From Astrothelium macrocarpum (taxonomy: Eukaryota > Ascomycota > Dothideomycetes > Trypetheliales > Trypetheliaceae), in the NCBI GenBank assembly GCA_021030915.1, contig JAGEMR010000001.1:558001-622000 (forward strand): a stretch of 64,000 nucleotides of DNA, given 5' to 3'. The number at the start of each line of letters is the position of its first letter. Within the stretch, counting starts at the first letter, position 1. This document shows positions 22,288-32,207 of the stretch, one piece after another. A program made the position numbers and the translations under genes. The notes beneath the pieces are model-generated. The model made no database searches and had not been told where the DNA came from. It saw only the letters and a list, made by a program, of their open reading frames with translations.

Positions 22288-24426
22288 ATGGCGGAAGATG
22301 CGCAACCTGCTTCAATCCAGGCCCGCATCGCTGCTCTAAAGCTCAATCAAGTCGTCGGTCCCCCAGAATCACCTCCACCAACTTATGAACAATCACTCGC
22401 TGCAAAGAAAGCGCGGGCACCACCTCCACCTCCTCCGAACAAGAGACCTCCTCCCGATGCAAGACGAGCCTCTGCAAATAACCCGCCTCTCCAAAGCAAT
22501 GCCCCAGCTAGCTCAAATACAATTGGCAATCAGCCAGCAGTACTACCTGCACCGCAGATGGAAGACTTGAGACCGGACCCGTCTATAAAATCAAGAACAC
22601 CAAGCATTCCTTCTCGCCCTCCGCGAAGGTTCTCTGAACAGGCTCCCTGCCTGCCTCCTCGAACAAATCCAGCATCCCCAGCCTTGCCTCCCCGAGCTAA
22701 TTCCGGTGCATCACCAAGTCTTCCGCCTCGGAAAAATAGTGGTGTGCCAAATGGCAGTCAAACGCCGAACCTACCACCACGGAGGCCCTCTGAGCAGCTG
22801 AGCAGGCGGGGCTCGTCAGAATCTGTGTCGTCAACCATATCTGGAATATCCTCCATCTCTGCTATATCTAGCAAGACTGCAAGAACATCTCTATCCCAAG
22901 CGAGCGAAGTACCTTCAAATAGAGTGAAAGCGCCTGCGTATGATCCATCTACATTGCCTCCCTTACCACCAAAGAAGCAAAAAGAAGAAAAAGGGTACGC
23001 TGGGCGAAAAACTTTGAAATCTACAAAATCCTCCTCAAGTCTCGTCCCAACGTCCAGGACCATTTCAAATGAAGCCAGAAGGACCTTGCTGCCTCCCCTT
23101 CCAACTCGAAAAGATTCCCAGGACGAGCAAATCGCTGACCCATCACCTCCTCTCCCGAAAAGATCAGCCTTATCGTTTGGCATGAACACAGAAACCCCAC
23201 CACCTCTACCAACAGATAGACCCAGAAGCACAAACAACGATACCCCCAGTGTTCCTCCACCAATTCCTCTCTCATCTCGTCCCAACCTCGCCGCTCTTCA
23301 AGCCTCCAAACCCAAGCCTTCTCCTGGCCCCGGCCCCGGCACCTGCCTCCTATGCCGCGACTTCACCGCCGCCGACAACCACGCTGCGCGCTTCCCTCGC
23401 TCCTCCCTCCCCCCAAACACCTCCCTCTCCCAACTCGCCCACCAACTCACCTCACCTTTTCCCTCCCCCACCGACCGCGCCCGCGCCATCTTCACCTGGC
23501 TCCACCACAACATCGCCTACAACGTCGACGCCTTCTTCTCCAACGCCGTCAAACCCTCCACCCCACAATCCACCTTCCAAACGGGTCTCGCCGTCTGCGA
23601 AGGCTACGCGGGGCTCTTCACCGCCCTCGCCACACACTCCGGGCTCGACTCCCTCGTCATCGGCGGCCACGGCAAAGGCTACGGACACGCGGCCCTCGCG
23701 GCCTCGGCACCCACCCCGCCGTTCGCCTCGGGACACGCATGGAACGCAGTGCGCCTCCCGGACTCCGGCGTCCCCGGCGACTGGAAGCTGATCGACTGCT
23801 GCTGGGGCGCGGGCGTCGTGCAGGGCGCCGGTCAGCCGTACAAGCCGCTGTTCAACGCCGCGCAGTTCACCATGGACAATGCCGACTTTGGCCGCTCGCA
23901 TTTTCCCGCGGATCGCGGCCGCCAGTATCGTGGCGATGGCTGTGAGGTGGGCTGGGAGGAGTATATTCGTGCGGATGCGGGTGCGAATGCGGGACCCCAG
24001 CTGTTCGATGGGTATATGGAGGGCGAGGGCATCAGGCGCGCGAGCTTTGAGCCGAGGGGGAGGTGCATTAATATTTCGAATGCGCCGGCGGCTGGGCTGG
24101 GCGTGGTCAGGTTTCGGTTTGAGAGGGTGTGTGAGCACTGGACGTATGAGCGGAATGGGAAGGGCGCGGCGTATGTGTTTATTTTGAAAGCGGAGGGGCT
24201 GGGAGATGCGACGCGGAACTTTGTGCCGTTTGAGATGGATGCGAGGGGCTGGTGGGTGGATGTGCCTACGTCGAAACTAGGGCGGGCGGGCCAGAGTGTG
24301 GAGGTGTTTGCGGTGACGAGTTGGGATGGGAAGGATGGGAGGGGGGTGCGGGTGGAGGAGTTTAGGAGGAGATTGGGAATGGTAGGGCAGGCGTGGGGAG
24401 GCGTGGCGAAATGGGAGCTTGTATGA
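22288..24426 (+). CDS. Transglutaminase-like domain protein with proline-rich N-terminus
   Basis: Single exon of 712 aa from ATG 22288. An in-frame ATG 66 bp upstream would add 22 residues of low quality. Residues 1-360 are disordered and proline-rich, with repeated PALPPR/PSLPPR/PNLPPRR SH3-binding-type motifs and PPPPPPNKRPPP. The C-terminal half holds a transglutaminase-like fold. RARAIFTWLHHNIAYNVDAF leads to a Cys-His-Asp triad: Cys437 (AVCEGYAGLF), His483 (SGHAWNAV) and Asp503 (LIDCCWG). A beta-rich C-terminal region follows (about 560-712). This arrangement resembles Cyk3-type cytokinesis proteins and other fungal TGc proteins, but no SH3 domain is visible and the triad is complete, unlike yeast Cyk3. 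A role in septation or cell-wall assembly is inference. Codon usage shifts to strong GC preference inside the TGc domain. Confidence 0.8.
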   Translation: MAEDAQPASIQARIAALKLNQVVGPPESPPPTYEQSLAAKKARAPPPPPPNKRPPPDARRASANNPPLQSNAPASSNTIGNQPAVLPAPQMEDLRPDPSIKSRTPSIPSRPPRRFSEQAPCLPPRTNPASPALPPRANSGASPSLPPRKNSGVPNGSQTPNLPPRRPSEQLSRRGSSESVSSTISGISSISAISSKTARTSLSQASEVPSNRVKAPAYDPSTLPPLPPKKQKEEKGYAGRKTLKSTKSSSSLVPTSRTISNEARRTLLPPLPTRKDSQDEQIADPSPPLPKRSALSFGMNTETPPPLPTDRPRSTNNDTPSVPPPIPLSSRPNLAALQASKPKPSPGPGPGTCLLCRDFTAADNHAARFPRSSLPPNTSLSQLAHQLTSPFPSPTDRARAIFTWLHHNIAYNVDAFFSNAVKPSTPQSTFQTGLAVCEGYAGLFTALATHSGLDSLVIGGHGKGYGHAALAASAPTPPFASGHAWNAVRLPDSGVPGDWKLIDCCWGAGVVQGAGQPYKPLFNAAQFTMDNADFGRSHFPADRGRQYRGDGCEVGWEEYIRADAGANAGPQLFDGYMEGEGIRRASFEPRGRCINISNAPAAGLGVVRFRFERVCEHWTYERNGKGAAYVFILKAEGLGDATRNFVPFEMDARGWWVDVPTSKLGRAGQSVEVFAVTSWDGKDGRGVRVEEFRRRLGMVGQAWGGVAKWELV

Positions 24427-25218
24427 GAGATTTCACGTTCGAATGTAGAAAAGCGTGGATTTTGTGGTTGAGCCAGGAGGCAACGATTTAATGCTGGGTG
24501 GTCGGGTGTTCTCGTACGTCTGTCAACGGGTGCTGCTTCCTGCTTTGCGACCCAGTAATGTCTGTTGTGGCTTTTTTAGTAGGTCTACAAGAGGCTTTGA
24601 ACTCTTGCGACGAGTTCAAATGAATGATACGATGGCACATCAAAAAGTGCCTCTTTCACTATGGCAACGCGACTGAGCAAAACACTGTCATGAATACAAT
24701 CCGACTACCTAATGTGATTCTCAATTAGATAAATCAAAATTAGGTAATCAATTTATCCGTGCTGACCAATGATAATTTTCAACGTGTAGACAGTACATAC
24801 AGCAAATAATAAAGAGGATGCCGCTGTACCTCGACCGAAACCTAGGCGAGTCAACATGGTAAAAGCTCTAATCCTTCGCAGGATCATGAGGAAGGAGCTC
24901 TTTCTAACCATGTCATTCAAGGATAGAGGAGATCCATAAGTCGGTAGAGATAGGTGAGAATGCCAATAAATTGCGAAAAGACAGGGAACGAGCGAAGTTT
25001 CGCCAACAACGCCTTGCACCGCCAGCACAAGGCTGATTTTCTGAAAACTCTTCTCAACTTCGGCTATTTGTGATTCTCCAGAACTTATTATGCTCATGTA
25101 GCATATTGTGTACGTTTAGCAGCCTTTGCCGAACCCGAAGGCTCAAGAAAGCCTTGCGTGTCATACGTTTTCCCAATAAGCTCTGGGCGCGTTCATCCCG
25201 GATAGCGCTGGGCGCAAA
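24427..25218. other. Intergenic, no gene seen
   Basis: 792 bp. Only short frames on either strand, no recognisable motif. Confidence 0.5.
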
Positions 25219-27097
25219 ATGGCGGATCCAATCTCAGTCATCGGTACCGCCGGCACTATTTGCAACATCATTGAAGTTCTTGGCAAGACCATAGGTGCTA
25301 TTCGCGATATTCACGAGCAGTGGAAAATGGCAGATTTGACCTTGGTCAACCTGATAACTCAGCTCACATCTCTCAAAGCGGCATTAACCAAGATCAAAGA
25401 ATGGACAGAAATGGATCTGATGGACCAACATCATCAATTGGTCATGGACCTGGATGCCTCGATTGTGTGTTGTAGAACGCTTGTCGGCAAGATTGATGAG
25501 CAGGTTGCAGACCTGCAGCTCAAGCCTGATGGATTGCTGGGCAATACCAGTAGAATCAAACTCATCTCTGGTGGCTCAAGAATGGATGACTTGCAGAAAA
25601 TGCTAGATCATCAGATTAGTGCTTTAAATCTTTTGCTCTCGGCCTGCAACTGGTGAGAAGATACATCCTAGTACCACGCCTTATCCAAAATGCTGAATGA
25701 TAGGTCTGTAGTAAGACACTGACCGAACAGAAGATCTTGCTGGAGAGACCAAGCACGCGCAAAGTCATTGGACGGACTGAGCAAGAAAGTGCGTCTCTTA
25801 TCGTTCACCGAGATACTAGCTCCTTCTTCAGCCATTGCACGGACAAATTGTCAAAGTTGTCCATCACTTTTCCCTTCGACAAAGACCTGTTTGTGTCCAG
25901 TGTTTACATGCGTGCACTTCGTGGATCTCTCAAGGGAACTCTCCGACGTCAGCAGTCAGACCCTAACTCGATTGGAACCGAAAATAAGAGAGAATCCAAA
26001 GCTGCCTATCTCCGTCTCATAAAAGGTAAAAAACCGAGGGAGGAAATCCCCGTCCTGCTTCTGGGTAACGCTGATGGTGCGGAAAACGAAATTATAAGAC
26101 AAATGAGGATTAGTCAATATGGAGAACGATTACGTCACACTCGCGAAGAACGCGTCACGTACCGTGCAATGATCCATAGGACGGTCGTTGATTGCGCAAA
26201 GGCTTTGGTTGAGGCTATGAGACAACTCGATATCGAGCTGGAACTGAATACGAGCAAGCAGCGCTGCAACTATGTGCAAGACTTTGCTGTAAATGCAGAC
26301 ACTGATTTCCAGTTGGGAGAAGAATTTGGTCGTTCCGTTGCTGAAATTTGGAGCGATCCCTGTATGAGTCAGCTTATGAAACGACGAAACGAATTTCATC
26401 TGATGGATTCGGCGCCTTAGTAAGCCTCCCAGTACCCTTGCGAGCTTTGCGCGACTAACATGGCAAAAGTTTTTTCGATGAGATCGGCAGAATTTCTGCA
26501 CCAAATTATATACCATGTGAAGCAGACATCGTTCGAGTGGGGACAAGAACAAGCGGAGTTCAAGACCTCCGCTTCAACATGGATGGGACACCTATACGCA
26601 TGATTGATGTAAATCTTCAAAACCACAAAGGAACGGAGTGGATGAATCAATTTTCTCATGTCACCGGCGTCATCTTGCTCGTAGACTTGGCTACTTATGA
26701 TGAGATTTTGCTTGAAGAGCCAAGCCGTACTAAGATGACGGAAACCCTTTTTCTTTTTGACTCCATTGTCAATGTATCCTGGCCATCCTGGCGTCAGTTA
26801 AGGGCAATCTTTGTGCTTTTGATCGTCGATCGCGAAGAGTTCCAATCGAAATTGGCAAAGTCACGTCTGAGTGACTACTTTCCAGATTATAGTGGCGGCG
26901 CCGACGTGGATAGAGCTGTTGAATTCTTCTCACGGCGCTTTGATCGAGCTGACGGATTATCTAACGATGTTCCCCTTCTTCTCCGTCGATTCGTGGAAAG
27001 CGCTAATCCAATGGGTCTTGCGTGGGCATTTAAGATGCTCGAGGCCATTGGTGAGGATAGGTATTTTCAGAGGACGTGTAAAAAGGGAAGTACCTAG
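25219..27097 (+). CDS. STAND-type N-terminal domain fused to degenerate G-alpha domain
   Basis: Exons 25219-25652, 25712-26419 and 26470-27097 encode 589 aa. Introns are 59 and 50 nt with good signals (GACTAAC in the second). Residues 1-145 (MADPISVIGTAGTICNIIEV ... MLDHQISALNLLLSACN) match the fungal N-terminal domain found in front of NACHT/STAND receptors (HeLo-like_N type). The rest follows G-alpha order: EIPVLLLGNADGAENEIIRQMRI at the P-loop, a helical insert, YFFDEIGRISAPNYIPCEAD, switch I VGTRTSGVQD, switch II IDVNLQNHKG, LLEEPSRTKMTETLFLFDSI, LLIVDREEF in place of FLNKxD, and LSDYFPDYSGG. The P-loop has lost the Lys and Ser/Thr (GAGESGKST to GNADGAENE) and the NKxD motif is gone, so GTP binding is probably lost. 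Probably a signalling pseudo-GTPase. Confidence 0.82.
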
Positions 27098-27317
27098 AGC
27101 TATGGATGGATAATGTACATGTCTTAGAGCTCTGGCTGAACTCCATTTTGGCCCCTTGTTTGGATACTGTTATATTCGAGAGCTCCCTATCGCAACGAAT
27201 TTCCTCCTCCCCACACTATGTACAGCCAAGGGAATATCACACTCCCCACATTTGCATAATCTGAGCATGGTAACCCATGGTCCAGTCTCTCAAAACATCT
27301 ACAGCAGCAACGCGCAC

Positions 27318-30300
27318 TTAGCCCACACTCGCCTCCCCATCACCCCCACCCACCCCATCGCCATCCTTCCCCCCCGGACTCTTCCCAAACAAACTCTCCA
27401 CATCCCACCTCCCCTCCAACCCACCACCACCACCCTGCGCCACGGGATCCTCATAAACCCCAAACGCATTCACCATCGCATCGCCCCCCACACCAAGGGG
27501 ATCCGTGCTCCAAAACGCGGCATCGAAATCGCCCACCGCCGCCGCAGCGACGTCCGCATCGAAGCCCAGCTCGGACAACGGCTCGAAATCGAACGCGGCG
27601 CTGCCCCGCGCGTAGCAGCCGCCGCCGAAGGGGCTGCTGCTGCTGCTGTTGCGGGGCTGCTGCTGCTGCTGCTGCTGGCGCGACGAGGGCGACGCGATGG
27701 GATCCGAGGCGAGGAGCGCGTTGAGCTGCGCCGTGAAGGGCGTGAGGTCGCGGTGGTGGCTGGAGGGGGAGAGGAGGGTTTGTTGGAGTTTGGAGGCGGA
27801 GGAGGAGGATGAGGAGGAGGAGGATGAGGAGGAGGAGGAAGGGTTGGAGCGGTGGGGGTGGGCGGGGGAAAGAGGGAGTCTGTTGCGGCGGGAGGCTGGG
27901 GTTGGGGTCTTGAAATCGGTGGTGTTGGTGGTGCTGTTGGTGGTATTGGCGGTGTTTGTGTTATTGTGGGTATTGGCGGGAGAGCGGGTCTTCTTTTCGG
28001 GGGTTTTGGGGAGAGGAAAGTTGATGTCTTGGAAGATGTTGTTGAGGTCGTCGTCGGCTTCTAGGGGAGGCGGGCAGTTTTCTTTGTCGTTTTGGGTTTC
28101 GTCGAAGACTAACAAGGGGTAGTTGTTTGTAGTTTGGAGATTGGATGAATGGTTGTTGGTCGGCGTGTCACTCTCGTCAAGTGTTTTCATTTCACCTTCT
28201 CGTCGCGGAGATGGAAATAGTAATCGTCTCGTTGGCTTAGGTGTGAGATCGTCGCCCACTTCTATCGGGCTTTGCTGAGAACCTAGTAGACGTGCGGGGC
28301 TTGATTGAATTGCTCTTTTCAAGGCAGCAGCAGCAAATGTGTCATCCCATTTGGATGCATTTGTATCAGTTGCTTCGACTTGAACAGCATTTGTCTCTGG
28401 TCGTTTCTCGGTTGGACCATCTCGACTTGGTGGATCATCAAAAGGTTGCTGTATATCACCAGTTTCTGCGGGAGAAAACTGGTCATTTTCAAGCATGGAC
28501 ATTGTTGCAGGGCCGAAATCTGACTGAGGTTCTGTCGATCCCGCTTGTCGCATCTTTTTCAAGAACTCTCGACGTCGGCGATCGTTTGAACTCTTGTGCC
28601 AGACTTTTTCCGGCCGCATACCCTTCAACTTGTTGAGCCAAAGGCCACAAGCTGGATACATTAGCTACACGTTCAGTCAGTGTATAAATTCAAGGACTCA
28701 CGGTTGCAAAGCTGAAAGGGTCTGTAGTCTGTCTCGACCTTGTCGTCTATGAGCTTCTTGATGATCATGTATCGAGTTGTCCTTCCATGCTTGTCTTGTT
28801 CGACACTTTTCAAAGCAGAAATTGCTCCCTTTGCGCCCGAGTAATTTACTACTGGCATCTCGCCATCCACAGTTTTGCAAAAAGCTGTCCGCCATGTTGG
28901 TGTACTGATTTCACCACAATGATGACAGTATGGAGGTGATTGGCCTTTTGCAAGACTTTCAGCTAGACGATCTGCGATTCGTCGCCTACTGGCCACTGCG
29001 CTTGACGAGCCCACCTCATTCGAAGCCTCCCCTGTACTCACCGGCGGAGATATCTTGTCGCGAGCTTCCGTGGGAGGAATCGAAGCACTCAGAGAGCGTT
29101 TCAGGTCATTGGAGTGACTGGATGGCCCGATTTCAGTAGGTACCCGTGATGTCGGTAAAACAAGTGATGAAGTAGAGGCCCGGCGCTCGGTAGGAGCTTG
29201 CAAGTTTGTCGTAAGTGAAGCTGGTGGTACATGTTTTAGCTGTTGTGCCGATACGGAATGTTCGATATCTTGTGTTTTTCCCGCGCTTTCTAGCTGCAAT
29301 CGTCGCTGTCTATCAATTTCATACAACTTTTCCGGCATCCTCTGAGGTAACAAGTCCACAGGTCCGGGAATTACTTCACAGAAACCATCTTGATCCGGTT
29401 TCATGGTTCTTGGTCTCCTCCTCCATCGCGACGCAACGGCAAGATCTTCATCATCGATGGGCCTTTCTTCATCATCTTCGTCCGGCTGATCGGGTGCAGA
29501 TTCACTCATGAACCCGGAATCAGGCGGATAGGTGGGTAATGGAGGACTCGAAGGGGGTGCAAATTCAGGGGGCGATGATGGAATATCTGAAGGACTTGTA
29601 TTGACAGAGGCCGGATTTTCATCTTGAGGCGAAAATGCCCATGCCGGTTGTGACTGTTCACAGCCTTCGATATGCGAGTATGGGGATGCATAGTTTCCAT
29701 CACTACTCAGTGTGGAGGCGCGCCTTAGAAGGCTGGTACTTGCAGCTCGTAAAAGCGGACGAGAGCGGGTGCCCGCTTCAGGGATAGGTGTGGGAGCTCG
29801 GGGCGGAGGCTCGAGCGAGTGAGTGCGATCGGTGGAGGGACGAATATGAACGGGTCGATGCACGCGCATTGAGTTGGAGGTACTTGCAGTGACACGTAGG
29901 GAATCTGCCGAGCCTAATGTCGATGACTTACCTTTCCAATCAGCTCTCATAACTCGTGCTTTTTTCCTTGCTGGGCCTTCAGGCTGGTCGGCATCCTGAA
30001 TATCATGTTGGTCCAAAGAGATGGACGTCTCCTTGCTAGGATAGATGCTGCGATAACTTGACACTGAAGCTCGAGAAGCGGGACGGAGTGGTGGGTATTG
30101 ACTTTGCGTTCGGGAAGGTTCATTGGACGGTTGGCTGGGTGTGGGACTTCCAGCACGGCTCGGTTGGCTACTGTAGCCTCCATCTGACATGGGAGCATGA
30201 TTGTGTCGAGAGGATGCATGATTGACGTGAGAATTGTAGCCTTGTGTAAGGAGATGATGTATATCCTCGAGACCTCCCGAACGCTGGTCAGAAGGATTTG

Positions 30301-31053
30301 TGCTTCCGTTGAATGCTCTTTTTTGGCTAGCATCTAAAGAGGGCCCACTGACACTTCGATATTTTTCGAGGCTGGCAAGATACTCGCTTTGTAAGCAGGT
30401 TGGAACTGGAACCAGTCTCAACTTGACTTCCAAAGTCTCTTTTACACCATTTGAGAATAGCATGATGTTATTGCATACTCGTCCAGTGATCATGGTGGAA
30501 GATTGATGTGCAGGTGCGTCTGGCGTTGAGGATATAGAAGCCAATTGGCGAGAAAGCATGCCTTGCCCAACGAGCGGAGTTTCGTATTCTGAGTAGTCAT
30601 AAGCGTACACGGTATAGTCTTGACCAAGCTTAGCGACAAGCTCCGGGCTGAAATGTCATGTCATTAGTGTGTGTAAAATATGTTGAGATGAACAAGGGTA
30701 CCTAGCGGCGACAATGGCTTCAATGCATTTATTCAGCGGAACGATACCAATTTGGGTGTTGTTGTCAAGGGCCACGGTTGGTATGTCGAGTACATCGGGG
30801 AAGCGGGCCAGACAGTTGGTCTTGTTTTCATCGTCGAATGTGTACAGAACTTTGACTGCATAGATTGCTCAGCATGTTGATTAAGCAGGCATGTGTGGAT
30901 GGTACCTCGCATTGACCTTCCCTTGGACATGGTGGCTTCATTGGTGTCATCTAAAGCGGTAGGATATGGGGCGGTTGGGGAAGAAGGTGGCCCATAAAAT
31001 GTAGCGGGTGAAGACATGGCTGTTCCTTTCGGCGAGAAAGAAATGAAGGACAA
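27318..31053 (-). CDS. ams2: Ams2/Spt21-like GATA-type zinc-finger protein
   Basis: Exons 31053-30906, 30855-30702, 30647-28702 and 28651-27318 encode 1193 aa. Introns of 50, 54 and 50 nt are in phase. The N-terminus has the Ams2/Spt21 block: VKVLYTFDDENKTNCLARFP, then TVALDNNTQIGIVPLNKCIE, then QDYTVYAYDYSEYETPLVGQ. A long disordered, Ser/Pro-rich middle follows. Around residues 685-765 lies an atypical GATA finger, CHHCGEISTPTWRTAFC ... QLCNPCGLWLNKLKGMRPEKVW, with about 69 residues between the two CxxC pairs instead of 17-18. The C-terminus has poly-Gln and poly-Ser tracts. S. pombe Ams2 and yeast Spt21 are S-phase regulators of histone genes and centromeric chromatin; a nuclear histone-gene activator role is inferred. 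The start could also be the in-frame ATG at 31017. Divergent from SmD2. Confidence 0.88.
27634..27677 (+). repeat. CTG/CAG microsatellite in the coding region of the Ams2-like gene
   Basis: Two interrupted (CTG)n runs of about 5 and 8 units. Read on the minus strand they encode a poly-Gln tract followed by a Ser run. A (GAG/GGA)n run at about 27797-27840 encodes poly-Ser in the same protein. Likely length-polymorphic. Confidence 0.75.
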
Positions 31054-31507
31054 GACAGCGTGGCCTGAGACGAGGTGGCGTCTTCACAATGGCCAGACGT
31101 TCCTGCTAGCAGTCGAACAGCGCGTCCGTGGTCACGTCCATCCCCACAAAGGCGTATTGAATAGAATTGTGATATTCGTGAATTGGTAAAAAGTAGAAGG
31201 CCGGATAGAGCACAATGCACAAGATAAAGACAAGAGAGTCATGGAGGTATCAGGACAAAGATTGTAAGAGGTGCAACACGTCTTTTGGTGGAGAACAAGC
31301 AGGATATACGCGTAGAGACATGAGAAAGAAGCTCGGGCCCGCGACTTCCATCATTGACGACGTGAAGGTGGCGGGTCGAAGCGCGCTAGCCCGAAGCTTT
31401 GCCGCCCACCGCCAACGCGTTCCCTCGTGACCGCCTGCCGCCAAATTTCCACTTCACCCATTTACTTGATATACCCAAGCTCCCATTCCTACTATTGCAA
31501 CGCCACA
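31054..31507. other. Bidirectional promoter between the Ams2-like gene and SmD2
   Basis: 454 bp separate the two divergent starts. No further ORF or obvious motif is seen. Confidence 0.5.
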
Positions 31508-32087
31508 ATGCCGGAGGTTAACGTTCAGTAAGTCTTGCACACCAATATGACTCTCGCCAGAACTAGCTGACGGACAATAGGGAATTGTTGAGCAAGCCTC
31601 GTAACGAACTGAGGTGCGTGTACTCTACTTCTGCGCTTCTTTTATTATCACCACTTTTTTTTCTTTCTTTTTTTTTTTTGAATCCTCATGTGCAACCCAT
31701 GACAATCGCCATGAATTTCACCTGACATACTCGCAGCGAATACGAGATTGCAAAAATCGAAGAGCATGAATTCACATCTGGCCCTCTTTCCATCCTACAA
31801 ACTGCCGTCCGCAGCCACACTCAGGTTCTAATATCTTGTCGCAACAACCGAAAACTGCTCGCCCGTGTCAAAGCCTTTGATCGCCACTGCAACATGGTCT
31901 TGGAGAATGTGAAAGAGATGTGGACTGAGACTCCGAGATTGGCTGGAGGTGGGAAGGGGAGACCAGTGAATAAAGATCGCTTCATCAGCAAGCTGTAAGC
32001 CGACATATATGGCCTACAATAATATTGGCTAATGCTATATCTAGATTTCTGAGAGGTGATTCGGTGATTCTTGTTTTGCTTGGTTGA
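31508..32087 (+). CDS. SMD2: Small nuclear ribonucleoprotein SmD2
   Basis: Exons 31508-31527, 31581-31613, 31737-31994 and 32045-32087 encode 117 aa. Four short exons and three GT-AG introns (53, 123, 50 nt) fit exactly. The joined protein starts MPEVNVQELLSKPRNELSEY and contains the Sm1 motif (GPLSILQTAVRSHTQVLISC, RNNRKLLARVKAFDRHCNMV) and the Sm2 motif FLRGDSVILVLLG at the C-terminus. It is a core subunit of the heptameric Sm ring of spliceosomal U snRNPs in the nucleus. A poly-T run (about 31651-31679) in intron 2 acts as a strong pyrimidine tract. The gene ends 120 bp from the convergent dihydroxyacetone kinase. Confidence 0.96.
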
Positions 32088-32207
32088 CACAACTGTACAA
32101 ATCCCGGGCTGGACAGGTGGCCATGGCTTGGCGTATCGGCGCAAGGCGTAAAACCATTCAAGAGGTTATCATCACATTACTTTACAAATTCATGCCACCT
32201 TTGTTGA

